Shown: one piece after another, positions 1-8,724 of the stretch | How the letters are laid out: each line of letters starts with the position of its first letter | How positions within the stretch are numbered: the stretch's first letter is position 1 | Assembly: GCA_024699605.1 (NCBI GenBank) | Contig: JAILPJ010000058.1 | Span: 1-60,379 of the forward strand | Direction: 5' to 3' | From: Desulfovibrio sp. | Lineage (GTDB): Bacteria; Desulfobacterota; Desulfovibrionia; Desulfovibrionales; Desulfovibrionaceae | DNA: 60,379 nt | The notes under the pieces: model-generated | What the model saw: the letters and a program-made list of their open reading frames with translations, nothing else | The model's database searches: none | Told to the model about the DNA's origin: nothing | Made by a program: the position numbers and the translations under genes

Positions 1-180
1 AGTCCAACCATCCCCATGGCGGAATGCCTCACCTGTCTGCGCTGCGTTGCGGCCTGTCCGCATCATGCGGCCTCCATCCGTTTTGTCTGGCAGAAAAAAC
101 GATCCCCGCATGGGGACCTTCCCTGTCCTGAAGCCAAGGAAGACGCGTCCGGCACGGTCGCAAAGGAGGGGGGCGCATGA
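1..180 (+). CDS. 4Fe-4S ferredoxin-type protein, C-terminal part (5' end outside window)
   Basis: The frame is open from base 1 to the TGA at 178-180. It contains CLTCLRCVAACP, the CxxCxxCxxxCP signature of a [4Fe-4S] ferredoxin domain, followed by a polar tail of about 40 residues. Its stop overlaps the start of the AOR-like gene (ATGA at 177-180), so the two are translationally coupled. Ferredoxin-like subunits commonly accompany aldehyde:ferredoxin oxidoreductases and carry their electrons; that role is inferred here from position. The N-terminus, any further clusters and the full length cannot be seen. Confidence 0.75.
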   Translation, partial: SPTIPMAECLTCLRCVAACPHHAASIRFVWQKKRSPHGDLPCPEAKEDASGTVAKEGGA

Positions 181-1244
181 AAAGCTTCTTTCTGGGTCGC
201 ATGGCCAAAGTTGATCTGAACAGCGCAACTATCAGCTACGAGCCTCTGCCAGCTAAAGCCTCTGAACAGGCGGACCTCTCTGTGCTCTGCCAGGACTTCG
301 CAGACGACGCCATCTTCGCCTCTGGCCTTCTCTCGGCAAGCCTTGCCCCGGCTGCCTGCGTTGTCACAGCCTACGCCCAGGGGCACGCTTCCCTGCTCAA
401 AGGGCACCTAGCCTGCGCCCTAAAGCGCACAGGTCTTGATGCGCTCATTTTGCAGGGCAAGGCCAAGACCCCTGCAGGCCTTCTGCTCAATGGCGAGACA
501 ATTGCCCTGGTGGAGCTTGATCCTGAGGCAGACAGTGAGAGCCTGCGCAAGAAGCTCTTAGCCTTGCAGCGCAAAACCTTTCCGGGCGACACGGAGCCTG
601 TCTGCCTCATAACAAGCCAGGCAGCCCTAGCAGGAGCTAAAGCCCCTGCTCTTGTCCAGGATCTTGGGGTTGCGCCCAATTCCGGCGCTATGGCCCAGTG
701 GCTGGCAGCCCACAATCTCTGTGCCATGGCCTTGTCCGGGACCAAACCCTATCCCTCGCCCATGGCTCTCGACCATCCCTGCCGCAGCATGGCAGAAGCC
801 CACAATCTCACCGAGAAAAGCCTGCCAGATCTTCTCAGCCACTTTGCCAAGGCCCCCAAGACGGATATCCGCCTGGGGCGCGCCATCGCCTGTCATGCCT
901 GTCCGGCCCCCTGCGGCTGCTTCCTGCCAGGAAAGACCGGCTTTGTGGCCTGCACCTCACCCGAGGCTTTGGCGGCTCTTTTGGCCAAAGGCGCAAGCCC
1001 AGAGCGTATTTCCGAGCTCTTCCGACTTTCTGAGCGCTTTGGCCTTGAGCCTCTGGCTCTGCTTGATCTGGCCTCTGCAAGTAGCCTTCCCGAGACTCTG
1101 CCAGAGCTTCTGGCATTTGTCTGCGCGCAAGAGGCGCGGCCAGATGATCCCCAGGAAAAACTGGCTTCTCTCCTCGGGGTCTGCCCCTTCTTCCTGCGCC
1201 GCTTTCCTGACCTTGCCAAAGCGCTGGAAGAGTTCTGCGCATGA
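177..1244 (+). CDS. Shortened aldehyde:ferredoxin oxidoreductase-like protein
   Basis: The 355-residue product has an AOR-like order. The N-terminal part resembles the AOR N-terminal domain (region around 50-100, with LKGHLACALKRTGLDALIL). CHACPAPC follows near residue 241, matching the Cx2Cx3C cluster ligands of AOR. LLGVCPFF near the C-terminus corresponds to the fourth-ligand motif (usually LGxCxF). Family members are usually about 600 residues, so much of the pterin-binding and catalytic body is missing or compressed. The gene starts in an ATGA overlap with the ferredoxin gene and overlaps the next gene by 4 bp. It may be a cluster-binding scaffold or an enzyme that has lost activity; tungstopterin binding is not evident. 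Confidence 0.6.
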   Translation: MKSFFLGRMAKVDLNSATISYEPLPAKASEQADLSVLCQDFADDAIFASGLLSASLAPAACVVTAYAQGHASLLKGHLACALKRTGLDALILQGKAKTPAGLLLNGETIALVELDPEADSESLRKKLLALQRKTFPGDTEPVCLITSQAALAGAKAPALVQDLGVAPNSGAMAQWLAAHNLCAMALSGTKPYPSPMALDHPCRSMAEAHNLTEKSLPDLLSHFAKAPKTDIRLGRAIACHACPAPCGCFLPGKTGFVACTSPEALAALLAKGASPERISELFRLSERFGLEPLALLDLASASSLPETLPELLAFVCAQEARPDDPQEKLASLLGVCPFFLRRFPDLAKALEEFCA

Positions 1245-2218
1245 TGGAGGCTTTCACCCAGGATTCTCTCCTCTGGGAAGAGGCTCTGACCTTGCAGGCA
1301 CGGGAGGCTGTCTACCGTTTTCGCTACGAGCAGTATTTTTCAGCGCATAGAGCACTTCCTGGCACCGACCACGCCAAAAAGCGCGTGTGGCTGCCGCACG
1401 ACGATCAGTCACGGCATTTTCTGGTCTCTTGCCAAGGCCGTATCCTGGCCGTCGCCTCAGCCACTCTGGCCACGGAACCAACCCTTTTGCCCGAATGGCG
1501 CACACTCCTTGCCCTTGAACGGCTCAAGGAGATCCTTCCTCAAACCATCATTTTCTCACGCGCCATTGTGGCTCAAAGTGACCGCAATTCCACCCTCTTC
1601 GGGAAAATCTGTCTGCGTCTGGCTTGCCAGTTTCTCAACGAGGGCCGCCACTATGCCCTGCACTACTGTGCGCCAAACAAAGTTGCCCTCTACGAGCGAC
1701 TTGGCTACCGCCTCTACGCTCATGGCAAGAATCTGCAATCCGGCGCCTTCCGTCTGCCCATGCTGCTTGTGGCCGACGACATGGCCTATTTTCAAAAAGT
1801 GCGTTCCCCCTTCCGCACGCTCAAGCGCGACCCTGAAAAAAACCGGCCCTGGATTGACAAGGCCTTTGCCCTCTGCCCCGAGCTTGCCAAACGCCCCCTT
1901 TGCCTGCACAGCAAAGAGGAAGTGGCGAACATGCTCCCTTTGTGCCAGGTGCCGCCAGAAGAGAGCCTTGCGCTTGTGCAGAGCCTGCGCCGGGGTGCCC
2001 GCTTCGGCCTAAAGCCAGGCGATGTGCTGGCTTTGGCCAACGTCGATGAGGGAAGCTTTTTTGTGCTTTCCGGTTCTCTCAAAAGCCAGACGCAACGCTA
2101 TCAGGCAGGATGCGTGCTAAGGACAGGCAAGGACAGCATTGTTGCGGAAAGGGAAAGCGAGCTTGTGAGTTTTCAGCCTGAGAGCCTATCGAAAGCCATT
2201 TTGGCCAACGAAGCCTAG
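1241..2218 (+). CDS. GNAT-fold acyltransferase-like protein with C-terminal cNMP-binding-like domain
   Basis: The 325-residue product is coupled to the preceding gene by an ATGA overlap. Residues 15-185 look like the N-acyl amino acid synthase/autoinducer-synthase branch of GNAT folds: YRFRYEQYF near the start, a central strand ending in SRAIV, and NKVALYERLGYRLY, a typical GNAT C-terminal helix-strand. The last 100 residues (LRRGARFGLKPGDVL, then GSFFVLSGSL) resemble a degenerate cyclic-nucleotide/cupin-like sensory domain. Substrate is unknown. Position between an AOR-like protein and a ThiF-type enzyme suggests a role in that cluster, but no known pathway demands it. Family assignment is from pattern only. 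Confidence 0.5.
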   Translation: MMEAFTQDSLLWEEALTLQAREAVYRFRYEQYFSAHRALPGTDHAKKRVWLPHDDQSRHFLVSCQGRILAVASATLATEPTLLPEWRTLLALERLKEILPQTIIFSRAIVAQSDRNSTLFGKICLRLACQFLNEGRHYALHYCAPNKVALYERLGYRLYAHGKNLQSGAFRLPMLLVADDMAYFQKVRSPFRTLKRDPEKNRPWIDKAFALCPELAKRPLCLHSKEEVANMLPLCQVPPEESLALVQSLRRGARFGLKPGDVLALANVDEGSFFVLSGSLKSQTQRYQAGCVLRTGKDSIVAERESELVSFQPESLSKAILANEA

Positions 2219-2260
2219 GACCAAACGGTCAAAAGACAATGAAGCGTTGAGAGGTGGGAG

Positions 2261-3196
2261 ATGTGGCAGGCACTTGTGGATCGGGAGACGGGTTTTCGAC
2301 TGTTTTCCCCTGAGCTTTTACAAACGATTGCCCAAAGCCGGGTACTCCTCGCCGGTCTGGGCGGCAACGGCAGTGTGGCCGACCTGCTTGTGCGCGCAGG
2401 CTTCACCAATTTTGTCCTGATCGACCCAGACGTTGTGGAAAAGAGCAATCTCAATCGCCTGCCCTTTGGCAGGGACGCGCTGGGTCTGCCAAAAACCGAA
2501 GCCTGGCAACGCCATCTCTCATCCATCAATCCAGAGATCCGGGTGGAGACCTGGCAGAAAGGCGTAACCCGCCATGACGGAGCCTGGCTCACAGAGCTTG
2601 TGCGCGGTGCTGGCAAGGAAAAACCCATAGACCTGGTTTTTCTCGGAACAACCGACGTAGAGGCCAATCTCGTGGTGGGACGCGTCTGTGCGCAGACCAA
2701 GACACGCATGCTCATTGGTCCGGCTTCTTCTGGCTGCTGGATCGTCGGCACCTTCCTGCACAAGGACGGCGATGTGACACTGGAAAGCCTTGGGGGGTTC
2801 GGAACTGAGGCCTTAGCCCTTGAGGACATCGACTACCAGGCCCTGCGGCCTCGCTATCTCAAGGTCATGAACTATCCTGGCAGAGCCTCAAGACTTCAGG
2901 CCGGGGTCTGGGAGGCCATGTGCAAGGGTTCTCTTGAGGCCCGCTCCTGCGGCATTTTTGTCCGCATGACCAATGCGGCCATGGCCTTTGAGGCTGTGAA
3001 AAACATCGCCGACATCAACGCGTTTTCCCTTGAGGGCACAAAACTCACCACCCTGCCCAGACTGCAGATTTTTGATCCCTATGTGGGCGCCTCCTATTAC
3101 TATGATTGCCAAAAACAGTTGATCGGTATTCCCAACTGGCTGAGCGGCGAAATCCGCTGGCAGCCGTGGCAGGCAGATCATGCCAAACACGCCTAA
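2261..3196 (+). CDS. ThiF/MoeB/HesA-family adenylyltransferase
   Basis: The 311-residue E1-like protein has a nucleotide-binding GLGGNGS near residue 33 and DPDVVEKSNLNR near 56, the family's ATP-binding and arginine-finger region. These enzymes adenylate the C-terminus of ubiquitin-like sulfur carriers such as MoaD or ThiS. The paired CxxC zinc motifs of MoeB are not obvious, and no MoaD/ThiS gene is in the window. The start is set by GGTGGGAG just before the ATG. Three moeA genes lie opposite, pointing to pterin cofactor work (inferred). The stop codon lies inside the terminator stem. Confidence 0.75.
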   Translation: MWQALVDRETGFRLFSPELLQTIAQSRVLLAGLGGNGSVADLLVRAGFTNFVLIDPDVVEKSNLNRLPFGRDALGLPKTEAWQRHLSSINPEIRVETWQKGVTRHDGAWLTELVRGAGKEKPIDLVFLGTTDVEANLVVGRVCAQTKTRMLIGPASSGCWIVGTFLHKDGDVTLESLGGFGTEALALEDIDYQALRPRYLKVMNYPGRASRLQAGVWEAMCKGSLEARSCGIFVRMTNAAMAFEAVKNIADINAFSLEGTKLTTLPRLQIFDPYVGASYYYDCQKQLIGIPNWLSGEIRWQPWQADHAKHA

Positions 3197-3231
3197 AAAA
3201 AGGGGGGCTATGCCCCCCCCTTTTTTTAGGC
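3191..3231. terminator. Bidirectional rho-independent terminator holding both stop codons
   Basis: This is a near-perfect inverted repeat, gcctaaaaaaagggggg against ccccccctttttttaggc. It has an A-run on one side and a T-run on the other, so it can act in both directions. The TAA of the ThiF-type gene (3194-3196) and the TAA of the facing moeA fusion (3228-3226) are both inside the stem arms. Confidence 0.9.
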
Positions 3232-5190
3232 TTCCTTTCCGTCATAGGTCCAGAGGATTTCTCCGCTTGCGGAAACGTCATAGCCGCCCATGGCCGTCAC
3301 CTTGTCCCTGAAGACCTGGGAGCGGATCACCTCAAGCAGAGTCTGAATACGTTCATCCTCGGCAAAACGCAGGGGAATGACGAGATCGTATTCCTCGGGT
3401 CCCAGTGGCACAAAATCAAGATGCAGAGCACAAGCGGCAGCACGCACGCCAAGACCGGTATCGGCCCGGCCCGAAAGCACGGCTGCGGCCACGTTCATGT
3501 GGGTGTACTCCTCATCCCGATAACCGCGGATCTTCCCAAAGGCAATGCCCTTGCGCTGGAGTTCATAATCCAGCAGAACACGGGTTCCGCTGCCGCGCTG
3601 GCGGTTGATGAACGTCACATCGTCGCGCACAAGGTCTGAGACATCCTTGATGCCTTTGGGATTGCCCGGCATGACCACAAAACCCTGTTCTCTCTGTGCA
3701 AGGTGCACGAGCATGACGGGAACGCCCTTGAGGTGTTCGCGGATGGCCGCACGGTTGTAGACGCCGCTTGCCTCGTCGAGCAAATGTGAGCCAGCCAGAT
3801 GACACTGTCCGCGCTTCAAAGCGAGGAGTCCGCCCAATGAACCCACATGGGCGGAAGTGAGGCTAAAACGCGGCTCAACCTGGCGCAAGAGGCTATCGAT
3901 GAGCTCAAGGGTATTGTCGTGACTGCCAATAATCAAAAGAGAACCCGCAATCTGGCTTCTGCTGCGCAAAAGCTCGGCACGCACCGGCACGTTGGCGTCA
4001 AGGCCTTCGCAGTCGCGGGCAACGGGAATGATGGCATCGGCACGGGAGAGACTGGTGACGGTTCCGGCGCCTCTGGGAAGGGGTACGGCAAAACAGGTCT
4101 CATCAACCATCCCCAGCCGCACACGAATGCGTTCCTCCATGCCAGGCCTGGAGGGCAGAGGCGTGCAGGGCACAACGTCAATGCGCTCACGCGTTTTGGG
4201 CCTGCGTTTCTGCCAGAAGGCCAAAAGCGGCAGCAAAAATTCCTCAACGGCAATGATGGCTGAAACGGGATAGCCCGGAGCCCCCATGACGGGAAGGGTG
4301 CGGCCTTCTACGCTCACAAGCCCGAGCATGGCGGGCTTGCCCGGCATCACGGCCACACCGTGGACGAGCACTTCCCCCAGACGCTGGATGGCCTCTGCCG
4401 AAAAATCGCGGCTGCCGGCTGAGGAGCCCGCGATCAAAAGCACGACGTCTGCGCCGTCCAAAGCCGCTCGGCTTATGGCCTCGACCAGGGCCTTAGGATC
4501 GTCGGGCGTGATGGGACGCAGATCCGTTTCGCCGCCTGCGTCGCTGATCAAGGTAGAAAGCACAAGGGAATTGAATTCGGGCAGGACCTTGCCTAAGGCT
4601 AAATCCTCTTCACTTGCCTGGGCAAGGGGCACGATTTCACTGCCTGTGGGAATCACGGCAACCTTGGCTTTGCGAAAGACCGAAGGCGTAAGCACGCCTG
4701 CCGCGGCCAGTGCCCCAAGTTCATAGGCCCCGATTTCCACACCCGGAGCCAGGAGAATTTCGGTTGCCACAATATCTTCCCCGAGCTTGCGCACATGCTG
4801 CCAGGGGAAAGCCGCTTTTTCCGTGATGACCGTTTTTCCGTCCTCTGCCACCCGCACATCTTCCACCATGATCACGGCGTCGCAGCCCTTGGGAAGAGGT
4901 TGCCCGGTATTGATCCAGAAGGCCTCACGGCCGATTTCAAGGCTCAGCGGCGTTCTGGGGGACGCGGAAAACGTGCTTTCGGCCCGCACGGCAATGCCGT
5001 CCATGGCCGCGCCGTGAAAGGCCGGCGAAGAACGCAAGGCTTCGGCTGGTTGCGACAACACTCTGTGTGCCGCTTTTTCCAGGGGCACGCTTTCTGACCC
5101 TGGCTCCTGCACACGCTCGCTGATACGGGTAAACCACAATTGCCGCGCTTCTTCAGGACTCTGCAGTGTGAGATAGACGTTGCGCTCCAT
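3226..5190 (-). CDS. MoeA-type molybdenumtransferase fused to a PBP-like domain
   Basis: The 654-residue product has two parts. Residues 1-410 are MoeA: AAMDGIAVRAE near 62, the metal-insertion motif TGQPLPKGCDAVIMVED near 94, PTGSEIVPL, GSSAGSRDF and GAPGYPVS. From about residue 415 the rest matches the PBP-like domain found behind some MoeA and ModE proteins (SLLIIGSHDNTLELID, then RQRGSGTRVLLDYEL). MoeA inserts molybdenum or tungsten into adenylylated molybdopterin in the cytoplasm. The fused domain probably senses a small ligand such as the oxyanion (inferred). GGAGGAG precedes the ATG. It is the last gene of a three-moeA run. Confidence 0.88.
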   Translation of the reverse strand: MERNVYLTLQSPEEARQLWFTRISERVQEPGSESVPLEKAAHRVLSQPAEALRSSPAFHGAAMDGIAVRAESTFSASPRTPLSLEIGREAFWINTGQPLPKGCDAVIMVEDVRVAEDGKTVITEKAAFPWQHVRKLGEDIVATEILLAPGVEIGAYELGALAAAGVLTPSVFRKAKVAVIPTGSEIVPLAQASEEDLALGKVLPEFNSLVLSTLISDAGGETDLRPITPDDPKALVEAISRAALDGADVVLLIAGSSAGSRDFSAEAIQRLGEVLVHGVAVMPGKPAMLGLVSVEGRTLPVMGAPGYPVSAIIAVEEFLLPLLAFWQKRRPKTRERIDVVPCTPLPSRPGMEERIRVRLGMVDETCFAVPLPRGAGTVTSLSRADAIIPVARDCEGLDANVPVRAELLRSRSQIAGSLLIIGSHDNTLELIDSLLRQVEPRFSLTSAHVGSLGGLLALKRGQCHLAGSHLLDEASGVYNRAAIREHLKGVPVMLVHLAQREQGFVVMPGNPKGIKDVSDLVRDDVTFINRQRGSGTRVLLDYELQRKGIAFGKIRGYRDEEYTHMNVAAAVLSGRADTGLGVRAAACALHLDFVPLGPEEYDLVIPLRFAEDERIQTLLEVIRSQVFRDKVTAMGGYDVSASGEILWTYDGKEA

Positions 5191-5226
5191 GACTCCTCCA
5201 GGGTATCTCCCTCTTCGTTCTCAAAC

Positions 5227-6453
5227 TCATCGCAAAAGATAGGCCCAGACCTCGCTTCCCGCGTAGAGGCCTTCGCTGTTTTCCGGACAAATGACCAAGG
5301 CGTCCGCCTGAACAAGGCCTGAAATCAGTCCTGAGGGACCTGTGATGGGTTCGGCAAGCCAGTGTTGACCCTGGCGCAAAAGACGCACCCGGATATAGTC
5401 GCGCCGCCCCTGCGCGGAGGCTATGGGGCGGGTCAGCTGCGCCGCAACCCTGGCTTCGATCGCTTCCTTGGCTGCCTGCAGCCTCTTCAAAATGGCCGTA
5501 ACAAAAATTTTCGCACAAATGAGGGCACCACTGACATGCCCTGGCAGCCCCATCAGACAGGTTGTCTGCGAACGAGCCAGAATAAAGGGTTTGCCGGGAC
5601 TGAGGGCTACCCCGTGCACCAAAATTTCACCTTGGGGCAGGGATTTGAAGACCTCTACGGTAAAATCGCGCATGCCGGCAGAGGAGCCGCCTGAAAGAAG
5701 GATCACGTCCGCCTGCGCCAAAGCCAGACGAACCTCCTTGGCCAGACGCTCTTTGTCGTCCGGCACAAGACAGCTGCTCACAACACGTGCGCCCTCGCTC
5801 TGGCAGAGGGCTGTGAGCGTGTACCTATTGACATCGCGCACCTGACCTGGTGCGGGACGCCGATCAATGTCCACCACTTCATCGCCTGTGGAGAGAATGG
5901 CAACTCTGGGTTTTTGGCGCACAGCAACCTGGCCAAGGCCCAGGGCAGCCAAAAGCCCGATCTCCTGAGGTCTGAGCCGACAGCCTTGAGCAAGCACCGT
6001 ACTGCCACAGGCCGCATCCTCGTCGTGCCGTATGACATGATCTCCCGGGGCCTGGGATCTGATGATTTCGACCATGCTGTCACTGACCGGACGCGAGTAC
6101 TCCACCATCACGACAGCATCGGCGCCTTTGGGCAGCATGCCACCGGTTAAAATACGCGCCGTCTGTCCCTCACTGAGCTCACAATCCGGTTCTTTCCCCA
6201 TGGCACAGTCCCCGACACATTCCAAAAGGGCGGGAGATGATTCCTGCGCCCCAAAGACGTCACGGGCACGCACGGCATAACCGTCCACTGTTGAGCGGTC
6301 AAAACCCGGGACATCACAGGGCGCTGCAAGATCCGTTGCCAGGTACCGTCCCAGAGCCTCGGCAAGGGAGACCGTTTCAGACGAAAGAGCGGGAAATTCA
6401 CCAATCAGGGAGAGAACTTCGTCGACAGAACGCAAGGTCAGAAAAGATTTCAT
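5227..6453 (-). CDS. moeA: Molybdopterin molybdenumtransferase MoeA
   Basis: The 408-residue product is the usual MoeA length. The motifs are complete: RSTVDGYAVRARD near 46, LTGGMLPKGADAVVMVEYS, LSTGDEVVD near 188, LSGGSSAGMRDF near 254 and GLPGHVSGAL near 300. It ligates molybdate (or tungstate) to MPT-AMP in the last step of the basic pterin cofactor. Start supported by GAGG seven bases before ATG. It sits 36 bp upstream of the MoeA-PBP fusion and is the most canonical of the three paralogs. Confidence 0.93.
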   Translation of the reverse strand: MKSFLTLRSVDEVLSLIGEFPALSSETVSLAEALGRYLATDLAAPCDVPGFDRSTVDGYAVRARDVFGAQESSPALLECVGDCAMGKEPDCELSEGQTARILTGGMLPKGADAVVMVEYSRPVSDSMVEIIRSQAPGDHVIRHDEDAACGSTVLAQGCRLRPQEIGLLAALGLGQVAVRQKPRVAILSTGDEVVDIDRRPAPGQVRDVNRYTLTALCQSEGARVVSSCLVPDDKERLAKEVRLALAQADVILLSGGSSAGMRDFTVEVFKSLPQGEILVHGVALSPGKPFILARSQTTCLMGLPGHVSGALICAKIFVTAILKRLQAAKEAIEARVAAQLTRPIASAQGRRDYIRVRLLRQGQHWLAEPITGPSGLISGLVQADALVICPENSEGLYAGSEVWAYLLR

Positions 6454-6484
6454 GATAGAGCCTCAAAAGAATATGGCCTGATGG

Positions 6485-7702
6485 TCAATGGTGTCTCGAA
6501 CGGAAAAGCTGCACGCGCACGGCCAGCCCTCGACTGAGCGCTGTCGTGCGTTCGCCAGAGAGGGTAACCCAGCCATCGCAATCGCGCAAAAACGAGATTT
6601 TGCCGCTGCCGGCAAGGATGGGATACGCGTAGCGCACCCTGCCCTCTCCCTGAAGCATCACCGGATAGTGGGCCATTTCGCCCATGTGCGGACCAAGCGA
6701 GACCCCCATGCGGGCCAGAACAGTATCGGCAAAGCATTCCTCTCTCCCCTGCATGCGCCGCAGCATGGGCACAAGGAAAAGGCGGGCCGCAAAGGCCTGA
6801 CTGAAGACATGGCCTGGAAAGCCCCAAAGCCAGGTTGTTCCCGCCCGTGCCAGAACAAGGGGGCGGCCGCTGCTTACAATCTGATCCTGCCCATAGAGCC
6901 GACAGCCCGGAAGTGAGGCAATGGCCTTGGCGCTCTGGTCGTGCGGACCTTGTGAAGAGCCGCCGAAAAGCACGAGCAAATCGTAGCGTCCCGACTCAAC
7001 AAGGGAAAGCAGACGATCTCTGAGTTTTGCAAAATCATCGGCCACGGTGCCGAGCTGGCGGACACAGGCTCCGTGTTCTTGGCCTAGGCTTGCCAGAAAA
7101 ACGGCATTGGTGGGAAGGACTGTCCTTGTGGTCTCTTTGCAGAATTCATCGCCTGTGCCGAGAATACCCATTACTGGCCTGCGCCGCACAGGCAGATTGT
7201 CATAAAACTGGGCCAAGAGCGCCAGTTCAGCAGGACCCAAGACGCAATTGCCCTGAACCAGGACTTCACCGGCATTGATGTCGGAGCCCCGGGCCAGGAT
7301 GTTTTTGCCCGGCTCTTCAGGGGTAGTAATGCGGCAGAGAGAACAATTGTCCCCCTCAAGACACACATCTTCCTGCATAACCACACAGTCTGCCCCTTCG
7401 GGCAGAATACTGCCTGTGACCACGCGCCAGGCTTCACACGCCTTAAGACGACCACAGGGCAGTTCAGCCACACGACTTTCCCCAACCCTGTGCAGAAGCA
7501 CGCTCTTGTGATGGGCGTTTGCGATATCCTGAGCGCGCACAGCGTAGCCGTCGCGTGTGGAAGAGGCGTGTGGCGGCCAAGGCATCGGCGCACGCACGTC
7601 ACACGCAAGCACCCACCCCAGCGCCTCGGAGACGTTCACAGACTCCTTGGGCAAAGCCGTGATTTCCAGAAGGGCCTTGCTGAGCTCTTCGCTTTCACGC
7701 AA
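6485..7702 (-). CDS. Divergent MoeA paralog, start uncertain
   Basis: The 405-residue MoeA-like product has STRDGYAVRAQD, VTGSILPEGADCVVMQED, LGTGDEF, FGGSSQGPHDQ and GFPGHVFSQ. The fold and the DGYA and GDE acidic residues are kept, but the SGGxSxGxxDF loop is altered. The only start near the expected N-terminus is a TTG with no Shine-Dalgarno. The frame stays open upstream with no ATG, and an AAGGAG about 55 nt upstream serves an unrelated short frame. A decayed gene on the same strand lies just upstream, so the natural leader may have been lost. It may be a metal-specific isoform (Mo versus W) or a failing copy. Confidence 0.8.
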   Translation of the reverse strand: MRESEELSKALLEITALPKESVNVSEALGWVLACDVRAPMPWPPHASSTRDGYAVRAQDIANAHHKSVLLHRVGESRVAELPCGRLKACEAWRVVTGSILPEGADCVVMQEDVCLEGDNCSLCRITTPEEPGKNILARGSDINAGEVLVQGNCVLGPAELALLAQFYDNLPVRRRPVMGILGTGDEFCKETTRTVLPTNAVFLASLGQEHGACVRQLGTVADDFAKLRDRLLSLVESGRYDLLVLFGGSSQGPHDQSAKAIASLPGCRLYGQDQIVSSGRPLVLARAGTTWLWGFPGHVFSQAFAARLFLVPMLRRMQGREECFADTVLARMGVSLGPHMGEMAHYPVMLQGEGRVRYAYPILAGSGKISFLRDCDGWVTLSGERTTALSRGLAVRVQLFRSRHH

Positions 7703-7799
7703 ACAGAAAAAACGATGTTTCGGCGCCCGGCCAGAAGCTGAAGTTACCAGAGCATGCTCCTTATCGTTGCTCCACCTAGAGAAAGCTCCATCCTCGATT

Positions 7800-8052
7800 T
7801 CAACGCATACTTTTCAGCAAGACAGCAATTGCCGCCACCGAACCAATACTCATTGATCCAAGCTTGATACTCAACAAATACGCAAGCTCTCGCATTTTGA
7901 GATCAAGGAAATCTCGTCACAAGACGCTCATCGCTTGTGGTACGGAGCGCTTTGGCCTGTGCCACCGCTTGTTTGCGAGAAACACCTAACGCTTCCAAAT
8001 CGTGGACATATGCTACGCTAGCAAATGTGGCTGTTTGAGACAGTTTTCGCAT
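7800..8052 (-). pseudogene. Relic of a DUF1640-type coiled-coil membrane protein
   Basis: From ATG 8052 the frame reads FASVAYVHDLEALGVSRKQA and then stops (TGA after ERLVTRFP). The next frame runs on with DLKMRELAYLLSIKLGSMSI and a hydrophobic end, stopping at 7800. These match the two ends of DUF1640 proteins (a THxFVxxLxxAGFxxxQAEA-like start and an LRLTIKLGxMM-like tail anchor). The long coiled coil between them is deleted and the halves are frameshifted. Recognition is from memory of the family pattern. Confidence 0.6.
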
Positions 8053-8612
8053 TGTTCGGCGCTTTCCAAGATACCTCTTTTACGCCAAAATTCAACAAAA
8101 CCTCTTGACAAGCTTCTCCTGCTCAACGTTCGACGCGGCCATCCCGTCGCAACGCCTTGATCTTAGCGACTTTTTGTGAAAAGGCAGCTTCCCATGCCAA
8201 CTTCAGAGGGGTACGGCAATGAAGGTGCTAAATTTTCTCAGACAGCAATCGGTCATAACGTGACAAAAAACGCTTATTTTCGCGCTACTTTTCAATTTCG
8301 GCTTGGTCGAAAGTCGAGTCTCCTGCCCTGAAGTAGCTACGCTGTTGTGCGCTGGATATTCACCCTTGTGCCTGTAGTCGGTCTCAGGAGGGGCGAGCTC
8401 GGAGCGTAGGCTTCCAAGCCGTTCGCTTGTTCAGAGAAACCAATACGAAACGTCATCACTCCAAGCGTAGACGCAAAAAACGGAAGCTACCCGACGCCTA
8501 AGCCAGGCTCTGCTGCGTTCTGGCTCTCCACTCCTTACAAGCAAAAGCCAGTGTGTCCTTGTGACAGAGCATGTTGTCTACAGAGCGAAAAGCCCCACAG
8601 TTCAAGCTCGTC
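8053..8612. other. Gene-free stretch upstream of ispDF
   Basis: No convincing gene was found on either strand. There is an isolated TTGACA at 8104 without a good -10 box. The sequence has no long frame with a ribosome-binding site and no recognisable RNA gene. It probably belongs to the same decayed insertion as the DUF1640 relic. Confidence 0.4.
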
Positions 8613-8641
8613 TTGACAATCAGGCCTTTTTTCTCCATTAT
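8613..8641 (+). promoter_or_regulatory. Sigma-70-type promoter for ispDF
   Basis: A perfect -35 TTGACA (8613-8618) is followed by a 17-bp spacer and CATTAT (8636-8641, four of six -10 matches). Predicted transcription starts near 8648, about 77 nt before the ispDF start codon. Confidence 0.5.
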
Positions 8642-8724
8642 TTTTTATCCGCAAAAAATCCTCTTTGACTCTGGACGACCGCAATTTCTCTTGCCAAATT
8701 CTGCTGAACGAGCGTAAGGACTGC

